Origin: an uncultured Ectothiorhodospiraceae bacterium
GTDB lineage: Bacteria; Pseudomonadota; Gammaproteobacteria; JAABTG01
DNA: 38,100 nucleotides
Direction of reading: 5' to 3'
NCBI GenBank assembly: GCA_937867305.1
Contig: CALMKJ010000123.1
Span: 1-38,100 of the forward strand
Shown: positions 32,670 to 38,100 of the stretch, one piece after another
How the letters are laid out: each line of letters starts with the position of its first letter
How positions within the stretch are numbered: the first letter of the stretch is position 1
Translations under genes and position numbers: made by a program
Notes under the pieces: generated by a model
Told to the model about the DNA's origin: nothing
Databases searched by the model: none
What the model saw: the letters and a program-made list of their open reading frames with translations, nothing else

Positions 32670-33140
32670 TCAATACAAGGTTTTGTCGGTCTTCTCCATC
32701 CAGCCGTCGAACAACTTCCTGGTCTCGGGCATCGGCAGACGCTTCATCGCCACGTAACGCGAGGCGGGGGGCTTGGCCAGTTCCTCGTAGATGAGTCTGT
32801 CGTTGAAACCGATGCGGGCCGCGTCGTGCCGGTCGGCGGCGTAGTACACAGTCTTGATCTGGGCCCAGTAAACAGCCGACAGGCACATGGGACAGGGTTC
32901 ACAGGTGGCGTACAAGACGGCGTTGGTGAGGTGAAACCGTCCCAGTGCCTTGCAGGCTTCACGGATGGCCACCACCTCGGCGTGAGCGGTGGGGTCGTTG
33001 CTGGACGTGACCTGGTTGCAGCCGCGGCCAATGATCGCGCCGTCGAGGACGATGACGGCTCCGAAGGGGCCACCCCGGTTGGCGGCGACACCCTTGAAGG
33101 CCTCTGCGAAGGCTTCTTGCATGAAATTCGCGTGCGACAT
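32670..33140 (-). CDS. guaD: Guanine deaminase (CMP/dCMP deaminase fold, GuaD type)
   Basis: Zinc enzyme that converts guanine to xanthine. The 156 residues carry the deaminase motif H53-A-E55 (SNDPTAHAEVVAIREACK) and P-C83-P-M-C86 (CEPCPMCLSAVYWA). The regions GGPFGAVIV, FNDRLIYEE and the aromatic C-terminus ending in Y closely resemble Bacillus-type GuaD, where the C-terminal swap closes the active site. ATG at 33140 has AGGGG about 9 bp upstream. It stands alone, convergent to tRNA-Pro and divergent from the YaiI gene; no other purine catabolism genes are present. A related nucleoside deaminase activity cannot be excluded. Confidence 0.9.
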   Translation of the reverse strand: MSHANFMQEAFAEAFKGVAANRGGPFGAVIVLDGAIIGRGCNQVTSSNDPTAHAEVVAIREACKALGRFHLTNAVLYATCEPCPMCLSAVYWAQIKTVYYAADRHDAARIGFNDRLIYEELAKPPASRYVAMKRLPMPETRKLFDGWMEKTDKTLY

Positions 33141-33214
33141 GTCTTGGCCCCTGCACCCTCGTTCCTGATCCCGGCGGAGTTCCTTCGGGTCGATGACCCA
33201 CGGGTTTTTCGCTG

Positions 33215-33670
33215 ATGCGGATCTGGGTCGACGCGGACGCCTGCCCCAGGGTGGTCAAGGAGATCCTGTTCCGCGCCGCCGAGCGCTTGCGCGTGTCCCT
33301 GGTCCTGGTCGCCAACCAGCCCGTCGTGGTTCCGCGGTCCCCCCACATCCGCGCCCTGTGCGTTTCGGCGGGCTTCGACGCGGCGGATAACCGGATCGTG
33401 CGTGAGCTCGAGCCCGCCGACCTGGTGGTCACGGCGGACATCCCCCTGGCCGCCGCGGTGCTCGAGAAGGGCGGCCACGTCCTCAGCCCGCGTGGGGAGC
33501 GGTACACTCGCGACAACATCCGCGATCGACTGGTGATGCGTGACTTCATGGAGACACTGCGCAGCAGTGGCATGGTGACGGGCGGCCCCCCGCCACTCTC
33601 GCAGACCGACCGCAAGGCGTTCGCCGACGCGCTGGACCGCTTCCTTGCCGGCGGCGAGGCCGCTCGCTAG
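33215..33670 (+). CDS. YaiI/YqxD family protein (UPF0178, DUF188)
   Basis: A 151-residue protein with the family pattern: [24 protein letters not shown] at the N-terminus, [38 protein letters not shown] and [23 protein letters not shown]. The aspartates in DADACP and TADIPLA suggest a PIN-like metal nuclease fold; function is not established. ATG at 33215 lacks a clear Shine-Dalgarno, but it is the only start that gives the conserved N-terminus. Its stop shares the bases CTAG with the stop of the convergent gene. Confidence 0.93.
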   Translation: MRIWVDADACPRVVKEILFRAAERLRVSLVLVANQPVVVPRSPHIRALCVSAGFDAADNRIVRELEPADLVVTADIPLAAAVLEKGGHVLSPRGERYTRDNIRDRLVMRDFMETLRSSGMVTGGPPPLSQTDRKAFADALDRFLAGGEAAR

Positions 33671-34287
33671 CTCGGCCGACCTGCGGGAGGTCGGCCTGCC
33701 AGGCGCACGAGGGTTTCGTGGTCCGGTTCCGGCGCGCTGCAGCGTCGGCAGCGCCCCTGGCCCTGCGGGTAGAGCCGGCCGCACGCCAGGCAGACCCGCT
33801 CCGGACCATCCCACTCTGCCTTCTCGGGCCAGTCGAGCCCGGAAAGCTTGAAGACCCTGTCGCCCGCTCGGAAGTATGCACACAGCTCATCGGGCAGCCG
33901 CAGGGTGACCTCCCCGCCGTCCCGGTTCCTGCCCCGCGAGGGGTTGCTGTCGTGCGGGTGCCCCTCGCGGCGCACCCGCATCTGGGTTGCGCTCACTTCC
34001 TGCACCACCCCGAGCCAGCCCTGCGTCGTCGCCCGCCGGGACCACCGGGCCAGGAGGAAGAAGACCAGGGCCGCGAAGCCGAAGGACGAGAGGACATCCT
34101 GGGTCAGTTCGCCCATCTCCCACCAGATGAGACCCAGGATGGCGGGCAGCATCAGAAGGAAGAAACCCCAGGCGTAGACGCGGGACTGGCGGCCATAGGC
34201 TCGCACCCAGGCCGCTGTCTGTTCCGGAGTCAGCGGGGACGGCTCAGCGCTGGAGCGCGTCTCGAATGCCCTGCTTGGCCTGCTCAA
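33667..34287 (-). CDS. Two-helix membrane protein with C-terminal zinc ribbon, unknown function
   Basis: I do not recognise a named family. The 206 residues show a polar N-terminus, two membrane helices (about 39-58 and 66-83), a polar middle part predicted to be cytoplasmic (90-160, with strand-like [27 protein letters not shown]) and a zinc ribbon C166-x2-C169-x10-C180-x2-C183. The start is TTG at 34287, inside the end of the upstream lipoprotein gene; AAAGGAA lies about 6 bp before it, while later starts lack a ribosome site. The 44-base overlap suggests coupled translation with the lipoprotein. The last codons lie in a perfect 9-bp inverted repeat. Confidence 0.75.
   Translation of the reverse strand: MSRPSRAFETRSSAEPSPLTPEQTAAWVRAYGRQSRVYAWGFFLLMLPAILGLIWWEMGELTQDVLSSFGFAALVFFLLARWSRRATTQGWLGVVQEVSATQMRVRREGHPHDSNPSRGRNRDGGEVTLRLPDELCAYFRAGDRVFKLSGLDWPEKAEWDGPERVCLACGRLYPQGQGRCRRCSAPEPDHETLVRLAGRPPAGRPS
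33674..33696. terminator. Hairpin at the convergent gene ends
   Basis: GGCCGACCT / AGGTCGGCC, a perfect 9-bp stem with a GCGGG loop, 3 bases after the YaiI stop and inside the last codons of the opposite gene. No T tract, so it may act as a weak bidirectional terminator or as 3'-end protection. Confidence 0.4.
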
Positions 34288-34696
34288 CGAGTTCCTTTCC
34301 CTGCCTGGTCACCGCGCCCTTGACCGCGCTCGCGAGCCCGGGCCGGGTCAGGCTCTTCCCGTCGATCTTCACCTCGGAGGGCGAGGTGGCATAGGCGGAC
34401 AGCGGGTCGCTCAACTGCAGAGCCGTATTCTCCAGTGCGTTGTATTCGTAGTAACACACGGCTTCTCCGTCCCGCCCCTGGGAGGAGTACCGCACCCGCA
34501 CGGCCGCGTGCTCGTATCCTTTCGTCTCGGCATCCGCGCCCTTGATCGTCGCGGACGAGCCGGTCTCGTTCAGCACGATGTCCTTGCAGAGGGTGACGCG
34601 CACGTCTTCCGTCGTTCGCGAGCAGCCGGGGAGCAGAAGTCCCAGGGTGAGGAAGACGACAGGGAAAAGGACCGTGGAACTTCGCAGCTCGCTCAC
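34244..34696 (-). CDS. Small lipoprotein of unknown function
   Basis: A 150-residue precursor with a lipoprotein signal: short charged start, hydrophobic core and lipobox LLPG-C25. The mature part is small and polar, with two further cysteines (LCKD and AVCYYEY) that could form a disulfide, and ends in an amphipathic stretch rich in Lys/Gln ([15 protein letters not shown]). Residue +2 is Ser, compatible with outer-membrane sorting. GTG at 34696 was chosen because AAAGGAG lies 9 bp upstream and the signal peptide then starts correctly; the frame is open further up. It overlaps the next gene by 44 bases. No homologous family comes to mind. Confidence 0.78.
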   Translation of the reverse strand: MSELRSSTVLFPVVFLTLGLLLPGCSRTTEDVRVTLCKDIVLNETGSSATIKGADAETKGYEHAAVRVRYSSQGRDGEAVCYYEYNALENTALQLSDPLSAYATSPSEVKIDGKSLTRPGLASAVKGAVTRQGKELVEQAKQGIRDALQR

Positions 34697-34750
34697 ACGT
34701 CTGGTCTCCTTTGGTAATCGTCGAAAAGCCAGCCAGCCGATGCCCGGCGC

Positions 34751-34779
34751 AGTGTATGACCGGGCCGATGGGGTCACAA
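34751..34779 (-). promoter_or_regulatory. Candidate sigma-70 promoter of the lipoprotein gene
   Basis: On the minus strand TTGTGA (34779-34774), a 17-bp spacer and TACACT (34756-34751); each box matches 4/6. It gives a leader of about 50 bases to the GTG at 34696. Confidence 0.45.
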
Positions 34780-34852
34780 GGGGACGCCTCTGCCCTCATC
34801 TTCCTGCCAGTTCTGTCGGCGGCGGGCGCCTCCACCCTGGCGGTGCGGTCGC

Positions 34853-35968
34853 TCAGGGCCGAGTGAAGTGTGGTGCGCTCAGGGCTAGCGGGGCTCGCCG
34901 GCTCGGGCGGTGCCCACCGCGCCGGCCGGCGAGGAGAGCGGCAAGCCCCCCGCCCAGAAGAGCGGCTGTGGTGGGCTCGGGTACGGGGCGCGGCCCCAAC
35001 GGCCCTGCCGTCGACAACCATTCGGGGACGGTCGCCTGCGTGTCGCTGCCCGACCCTGGGCCCGGCAGGTAGGTGGGGAGGTGTAACCCGCCCGTCTCAA
35101 TCAAGCCTTCCCCGAGCTCCGGCGTGCTCAGAAGGTCCTCCGGGCTCACCGGAACCAGGTTCTGCGTCGCAGGACCACCAGACGGGCCGCCGGAGGGACC
35201 GCCAGACGGGCCCCCGGACGGTCCGCCAGACGGGCCCCCAGACAGGTACCCGGACGGTCCGCCAGACGGGTGCCCATACGGTCCACCGGACGGTCCGCCG
35301 GTCGTGGGCCACGCACGGAGAGCCGGGGAGGGGGGAGCGCCGGATCCCCCGCCCGGCGCTGCCACGGGGTCGGGGGTTGCGGACGGGGAACCCGACCGGT
35401 GGGACCTCGGGGGGTTGCCGGCCCCGGCCGGGGCTTCGGATGACCGGCTTCCCACATGAGGAGCGTCCGGGCCTCGTGCCGAGCGGGACTCTTCCCCCTG
35501 CGCGTCGTTCGCCGGCTCGCTGTTCCCCCGGAGTTGGGGCTCCTTCTCGCCCGGTGAGGTGTTTAGCATCAGGGCCCTCTCGGGGTCCCCCGGGGTCCGC
35601 TCGCCGACCGCGACTCCGACCCCGCCCCTGGCTCCGGCCCTGGTTCCGGCACTGACTCTGGTCCCGGCTCCGGCTCCGGCTCCGGCTCCGGCGACGCGCG
35701 CCGCGTCCGCTGCCTCGGCCGAGTGGTGGTGCCAGCAGACCGTGGGGAGTCGGTCTCTCTGGCCGACCTCCGGCTCGCGGAGAAGGCGTGGATGGGGGGC
35801 CACTCCGGGGTTGAGTGCGGCGATGGCGAGTGGGGGAGAGGCGACGCCCGGGGCCTGTCCGCTGCCCCCGGGTGAGCCGCTGTCGCCGGCAGGCGCGGCC
35901 GGGGCGAGGCACGCCAGGGCCCCCGCCAGCCAGGCACGTCGAATCGAGTCCAGGCAGGTCTGCGTCAT
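34853..35968 (-). CDS. PEP-CTERM sorting-domain protein with Pro-Ser-Gly-Gly repeats
   Basis: Predicted exported, exosortase-processed surface or matrix protein. In the 371-residue form from ATG 35968 there is a signal peptide (about 1-27, ending APA-G). A long low-complexity region follows, rich in Gly, Pro, Ala and Ser: five Ala-Gly pairs at 93-102 and about eleven tetrads of the type GGPS at 224-267. A short more regular part (268-325) leads to the PEP-CTERM tail: V-PEP-TT (329-334), a Gly/Ala/Leu helix and the arginine pair 349-350. Unusually, about 21 residues with further basic residues follow the first RR. An upstream TTG (36013) would place the start inside the sigma-54 -12 box and is rejected. 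No exosortase is present nearby. Apart from the tail I recognise no domain. Confidence 0.82.
   Translation of the reverse strand: MTQTCLDSIRRAWLAGALACLAPAAPAGDSGSPGGSGQAPGVASPPLAIAALNPGVAPHPRLLREPEVGQRDRLPTVCWHHHSAEAADAARVAGAGAGAGAGTRVSAGTRAGARGGVGVAVGERTPGDPERALMLNTSPGEKEPQLRGNSEPANDAQGEESRSARGPDAPHVGSRSSEAPAGAGNPPRSHRSGSPSATPDPVAAPGGGSGAPPSPALRAWPTTGGPSGGPYGHPSGGPSGYLSGGPSGGPSGGPSGGPSGGPSGGPATQNLVPVSPEDLLSTPELGEGLIETGGLHLPTYLPGPGSGSDTQATVPEWLSTAGPLGPRPVPEPTTAALLGGGLAALLAGRRGGHRPSRRAPLALSAPHFTRP
35168..35299. repeat. 12-bp-period tandem repeat inside the PEP-CTERM gene
   Basis: About eleven degenerate 12-bp units (type CCGCCAGACGGG on the plus strand) encode GGPS tetrads with variants GGPY, GHPS and GYLS. 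The reading frame is kept throughout, so copy-number change would lengthen or shorten the protein in steps of four residues. Confidence 0.85.
35663..35692. repeat. Hexanucleotide repeat encoding Ala-Gly pairs
   Basis: Five consecutive GCCGGA-type units (minus strand) encode (AG)5 in the PEP-CTERM protein. Degenerate related codons continue on both sides. Confidence 0.75.
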
Positions 35969-36008
35969 GGGTCGATCTCTGTCTCGCGATACACCTGGTC
36001 GGGGTATC

Positions 36009-36023
36009 TGCAAATTCAGTGCC
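36009..36023 (-). promoter_or_regulatory. Sigma-54 (RpoN) -24/-12 promoter of the PEP-CTERM gene
   Basis: The minus strand reads GGCAC-TGAAT-TTGC-A, with GG at 36023/36022 and GC at 36011/36010. The spacing is exactly 10 bases between GG and GC; against TGGCAC-N5-TTGCW only the leading T is replaced by C. Initiation is expected near 35998, giving a 30-base leader to the ATG at 35968. No sigma-70 boxes compete here. Confidence 0.7.
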
Positions 36024-36055
36024 GATAACTCTCTTTTCTGACGTTCACCATGATT

Positions 36056-36068
36056 TATCAGCGGGTTG
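36056..36068 (+). promoter_or_regulatory. Consensus IHF binding site
   Basis: TATCAG-CGGG-TTG fits WATCAR-N4-TTR at every position. It lies about 58-70 bp upstream of the inferred sigma-54 start, the usual place for an IHF bend between enhancer and promoter. Confidence 0.5.
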
Positions 36069-36117
36069 TAGCAACCCCCTCAGGCCTTTTAGCGAGCGCG
36101 GGCATCCCCGTCTGGAG

Positions 36118-36162
36118 GGACATCCCCGGGTTTCGTGATGGGTTTCGCAGATGTCCTGGACA
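36118..36162. promoter_or_regulatory. Candidate enhancer (activator) dyads upstream of the sigma-54 promoter
   Basis: TGTCC-T-GGACA is a perfect dyad at 36152-36162, and a third copy of the half-site, GGACAT, lies at 36118-36123. They are about 120-165 bp upstream of the inferred start, the typical distance for a bacterial enhancer-binding protein. They could instead serve the divergent LysE gene. Confidence 0.35.
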
Positions 36163-36318
36163 GCACGCGGGGCGAGTGGCGGATTCGTGACACCTCCATC
36201 TCGATACCAAGCCGCCCCGGAAACCTCCTGGTCTAAACTGTGCCGGCCGCGGGGCCCGGTCTCACGGGGGACGGCACGCGGGCGCTCCCGAAACCGGTGA
36301 GGAGAGAGATCCCTGGCG

Positions 36319-36939
36319 ATGCTCGGCGAACTGCTCCAGGTCCTGCTCGTGCTGACCCTCGGGCTGCTCAGCCCTGGCCCTGATTTCTTCCTGGTCCTGA
36401 AGAACAGCCTCGGAGGCAACCGCCGGCGGGCGTACGGGACCGTGGCGGGAATCACCCTGGGCCTGTCCGTGCAGATGCTCGTGGTGTCGCTCGGTTTCGT
36501 CGCCGCGCCGCCCGCGGTGCTCTCGGGGGTGCAACTGGCGGGTGCGGCATTTCTGGCCTATCTTGGGCTCCGTGCCCTGCTCTCGGACCCGGCACGGGCG
36601 AGCGGGGCGGGGCAGCCGGACGGGGCCCAGGCCCAGCCGGGTGCGCGCAGTGGATTCGTCGAGGGGCTGCTGTGCAATCTCACCAACCCGAAGGCCTTTC
36701 TGTTCTTCGTGAGCCTGTTCGCGCAGGTGCTCCACCCCGGAACGCCGCCAGCCTGGCGCGTCATCCTGCCGGTGGCCATCGTGGTGCACGGTGTGGTGGC
36801 CTGGAGCCTCGTCGTCCTCGCGGTGCAGTCGCCACCGGTGGCGAGTCGCCTGCAACGCGCCCAGCGTTGGCTGCCCCGTGCGTTCGGGTTGGCCCTGCTC
36901 GTGCTCGCGGCCTTCGTCGCGTGGCAGGGTCTGTCGTGA
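36319..36939 (+). CDS. LysE/RhtB family translocator
   Basis: Inner-membrane exporter family for amino acids such as lysine, homoserine or threonine. The 206 residues have about six hydrophobic segments. The N-terminal signature LGLLSPGPDFFLVLKNSLGGNRRRAYGTVAGITLG and the middle CNLTNPKAFLFFVSLFAQV are the two hallmark regions. A short variable polar loop (about 93-112) lies between helices 3 and 4. ATG at 36319 has GAGGAGAGAG about 10 bp upstream. Its stop overlaps the GTG of the next gene (GTGA), so both are co-expressed. Substrate unknown. Confidence 0.9.
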   Translation: MLGELLQVLLVLTLGLLSPGPDFFLVLKNSLGGNRRRAYGTVAGITLGLSVQMLVVSLGFVAAPPAVLSGVQLAGAAFLAYLGLRALLSDPARASGAGQPDGAQAQPGARSGFVEGLLCNLTNPKAFLFFVSLFAQVLHPGTPPAWRVILPVAIVVHGVVAWSLVVLAVQSPPVASRLQRAQRWLPRAFGLALLVLAAFVAWQGLS

Positions 36940-38100
36940 CGGCGCGATTCCGGCGTGGTGCGGCGGCGTTGCTGCTGGCCTCGCTCGTCCCCCTGCACGC
37001 CCGCGCGGTGCCCGAGGAATCGGCGATTGCCCTGGGGCTTACCGTACCCCTGGCTCCCGTGATGGCCGCACTCGAGGCCCGGATCCCCCAGGAGGTGCGG
37101 CAGGACCGCTCCTGGCACGACCACGATGGCTTCCAGGTGCGTTATGCCGCGCGGCGCGGGCCGCTCGATCTGCAGGTGCAGGGGAACGTCCTGGTCGTTC
37201 GGACCCTGGTCGGGTACTGGGTCCAGGCACGCAAGACCGTACTGAACAAGCTCACCGTGCGTGGGAGTTGCGGGGTCGACGAACCTTCCCGCGGGGTCCT
37301 GTTGACCCTGACCAGCCGTTTCGGGCTGCGCCCCGACTGGCGTCTGGCCGTCGAGACCACCATCCATCCGCCCCAGTTCCTGAACCCTTGCCGGATGACC
37401 TTCGCCGGCATCGATGTCACGGGGGCGGTTGCCCGGGCGCTGCACGAAAAACTCTGGCAGGAGGCCCGCGAGGTCATCGACCGGGAGGCCCCGAGGCTCG
37501 GTGACCTGCAGGTCCCCGCGACGCTCGCCTGGCGGCGGTTGCATCGCCCCATCCCGATGGAGAATGGCCTCTGGCTGGAGCTCAACCCGGTGTCCGTCTG
37601 GGTGACGCAGCCTGTCGCGGACGGGCGCGCGGTGCAACTGCTCCTGGGCCTCACGGCGCGACCGAGCCTGCGTGAAGGGGTGCCCGCGGAGGGCCTGCCC
37701 GTACCGCCGCTGCCGCCACTGCGGGTGGCACCCGCGGTGGTCCCGAGCCTGGAACTGCCAGCGCGATTGGCGTTGCCCCACGGGGACGCAGAGCGAGTGC
37801 TGCGCTCGGCCCTGGAGGGCCGGCCGCTGGAGTGGGCAGGACGCATGGTCACGCCCACGCGGGTGAGGCTCACCGCCGAGGGGGGCAAGCTGGCGGTGGA
37901 AGCGACGCTCTCCGGCCTGGTCTCGGGGACGGTCCGGCTCGCCGGCGCTCCCGAGTATGACGGGGAGACGGGCGAGTTGTTCCTGCGGGACCTGGACTAC
38001 ATTTTGCGCACCGAGGACGTGGACCTGCAACGCCTGGACCGCGGTCTCCACGAGCTCGTTCGCGGCGTCGTCGCCCAGCGCAGCCGCTGGCCCTTGCGGG
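36936..38100 (+). CDS. DUF4403 family protein, partial (runs off the window)
   Basis: An open frame of 388 codons without stop at the window end. It starts at GTG 36936, overlapping the LysE stop by 4 bases. The product has a signal peptide (MTARFRRGAAALLLASLV, cleavage about residue 24 after HARA). The mature part, beginning near VPEESAIALGLTVPLAPVMAALEARIP, fits DUF4403. It contains long beta-rich segments and two cysteines (GSCGV and NPCRM) that may pair, and a later LFLRDLDYILRTEDVDLQRLDRGL stretch typical of the family's second half. The family is periplasmic or membrane-associated, related to lipid-binding tube-like proteins by fold guesses only; function is unknown. Assigned from my own translation. 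Confidence 0.8.
   Translation, partial: MTARFRRGAAALLLASLVPLHARAVPEESAIALGLTVPLAPVMAALEARIPQEVRQDRSWHDHDGFQVRYAARRGPLDLQVQGNVLVVRTLVGYWVQARKTVLNKLTVRGSCGVDEPSRGVLLTLTSRFGLRPDWRLAVETTIHPPQFLNPCRMTFAGIDVTGAVARALHEKLWQEAREVIDREAPRLGDLQVPATLAWRRLHRPIPMENGLWLELNPVSVWVTQPVADGRAVQLLLGLTARPSLREGVPAEGLPVPPLPPLRVAPAVVPSLELPARLALPHGDAERVLRSALEGRPLEWAGRMVTPTRVRLTAEGGKLAVEATLSGLVSGTVRLAGAPEYDGETGELFLRDLDYILRTEDVDLQRLDRGLHELVRGVVAQRSRWPLR

Larger units (their letters stand above)
35969..36318. other. 350-bp divergent control region, PEP-CTERM gene / LysE gene
   Basis: The only long gene-free stretch. It is locally A/T-richer than its surroundings (36010-36090). It contains the sigma-54 element, an IHF site, a GGGTTG/CAACCC dyad (36063-36077), two direct GGGTTTCG copies (36128 and 36140) and GGACA-type dyads (36118-36162). 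For the rightward LysE gene I see only a weak TAAACT near 36235 and no -35. No open frame here looks coding. Confidence 0.6.

Noticed and set aside
35168-35299. CRISPR array or mobile repeat
   Set aside because: The 12-bp periodicity stays in frame with a coding sequence and encodes GGPS tetrads; it is a protein repeat.
34870-35655. Plus-strand open frames opposite the PEP-CTERM gene
   Set aside because: Arg/Thr/Pro-rich translations without signal, motif or ribosome site; the minus frame has a signal peptide, PEP-CTERM tail and a matching promoter.
35969-36013. Upstream TTG start (36013) for the PEP-CTERM protein
   Set aside because: It would lie inside the -12 element and upstream of the expected transcript start, and would put 15 charged residues before the signal peptide.

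Overview
The window reads as chromosomal core DNA of a high-GC gammaproteobacterium. The evidence is the gene order. comEC-exbB-exbD-lpxK-ycaR-kdsB, infA-bpt-aat-trxB facing ftsK-lolA-rarA-serS, and thrS-infC-rpmI-rplT-pheS-pheT-ihfA-merR-tRNA-Pro are all blocks known from Pseudomonas-like gammaproteobacteria. Lipid A/Kdo genes and LolA show a Gram-negative envelope. A PEP-CTERM protein with a sigma-54-type promoter points towards environmental, exopolysaccharide-forming lineages (for example Chromatiales-like bacteria) rather than an enteric. The exact genus cannot be told from the sequence alone.

Layout. 1-104: edge DNA with an octanucleotide tandem repeat. 105-5587 (+): DNA uptake channel, ExbB/ExbD energiser, lipid A 4'-kinase, a small zinc protein and the CMP-Kdo enzyme, closed by a terminator. 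5829-6587 (+): a PPP-type phosphatase. 6649-9390 (-): infA, the two N-degron aminoacyl transferases and thioredoxin reductase. 9654-15346 (+): ftsK, lolA, rarA, serS. 15362-18324 (-): the proton-translocating transhydrogenase pntAB. 18480-19151 (-): a Bax-inhibitor-1 family membrane protein with its own promoter and terminator. 19324-21361: tRNA-Ser, a secreted PEBP-like protein, a dihydroorotate-dehydrogenase-like flavoprotein and tRNA-Asn. 21477-24892: a PLP aminotransferase divergent from uvrB. 25020-32606: tRNA-Val, the long translation operon thrS to merR, and tRNA-Pro. 32670-34696: guanine deaminase, a YaiI/UPF0178 protein, and an orphan pair made of a zinc-ribbon membrane protein and a lipoprotein. 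34853-36318: the PEP-CTERM protein and its 350-bp control region. 36319-38100: a LysE-type exporter translationally coupled to a DUF4403 protein that runs off the window.

The most noteworthy part is 34.8-36.3 kb. It encodes a low-complexity secreted protein with a Pro-Ser-Gly-Gly tandem repeat and a PEP-CTERM sorting tail. In front of it sit a near-consensus sigma-54 -24/-12 element, a consensus IHF site and upstream dyads, which is the classical layout of an enhancer-dependent promoter. No exosortase lies in the window, so the sorting enzyme must be elsewhere. Smaller points of interest are an AUC-initiated infC, a candidate leaderless uvrB transcript, a DHOD-like protein lacking the catalytic loop motif, and an LpxK with an altered conserved motif. 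Most other genes are ordinary housekeeping genes.
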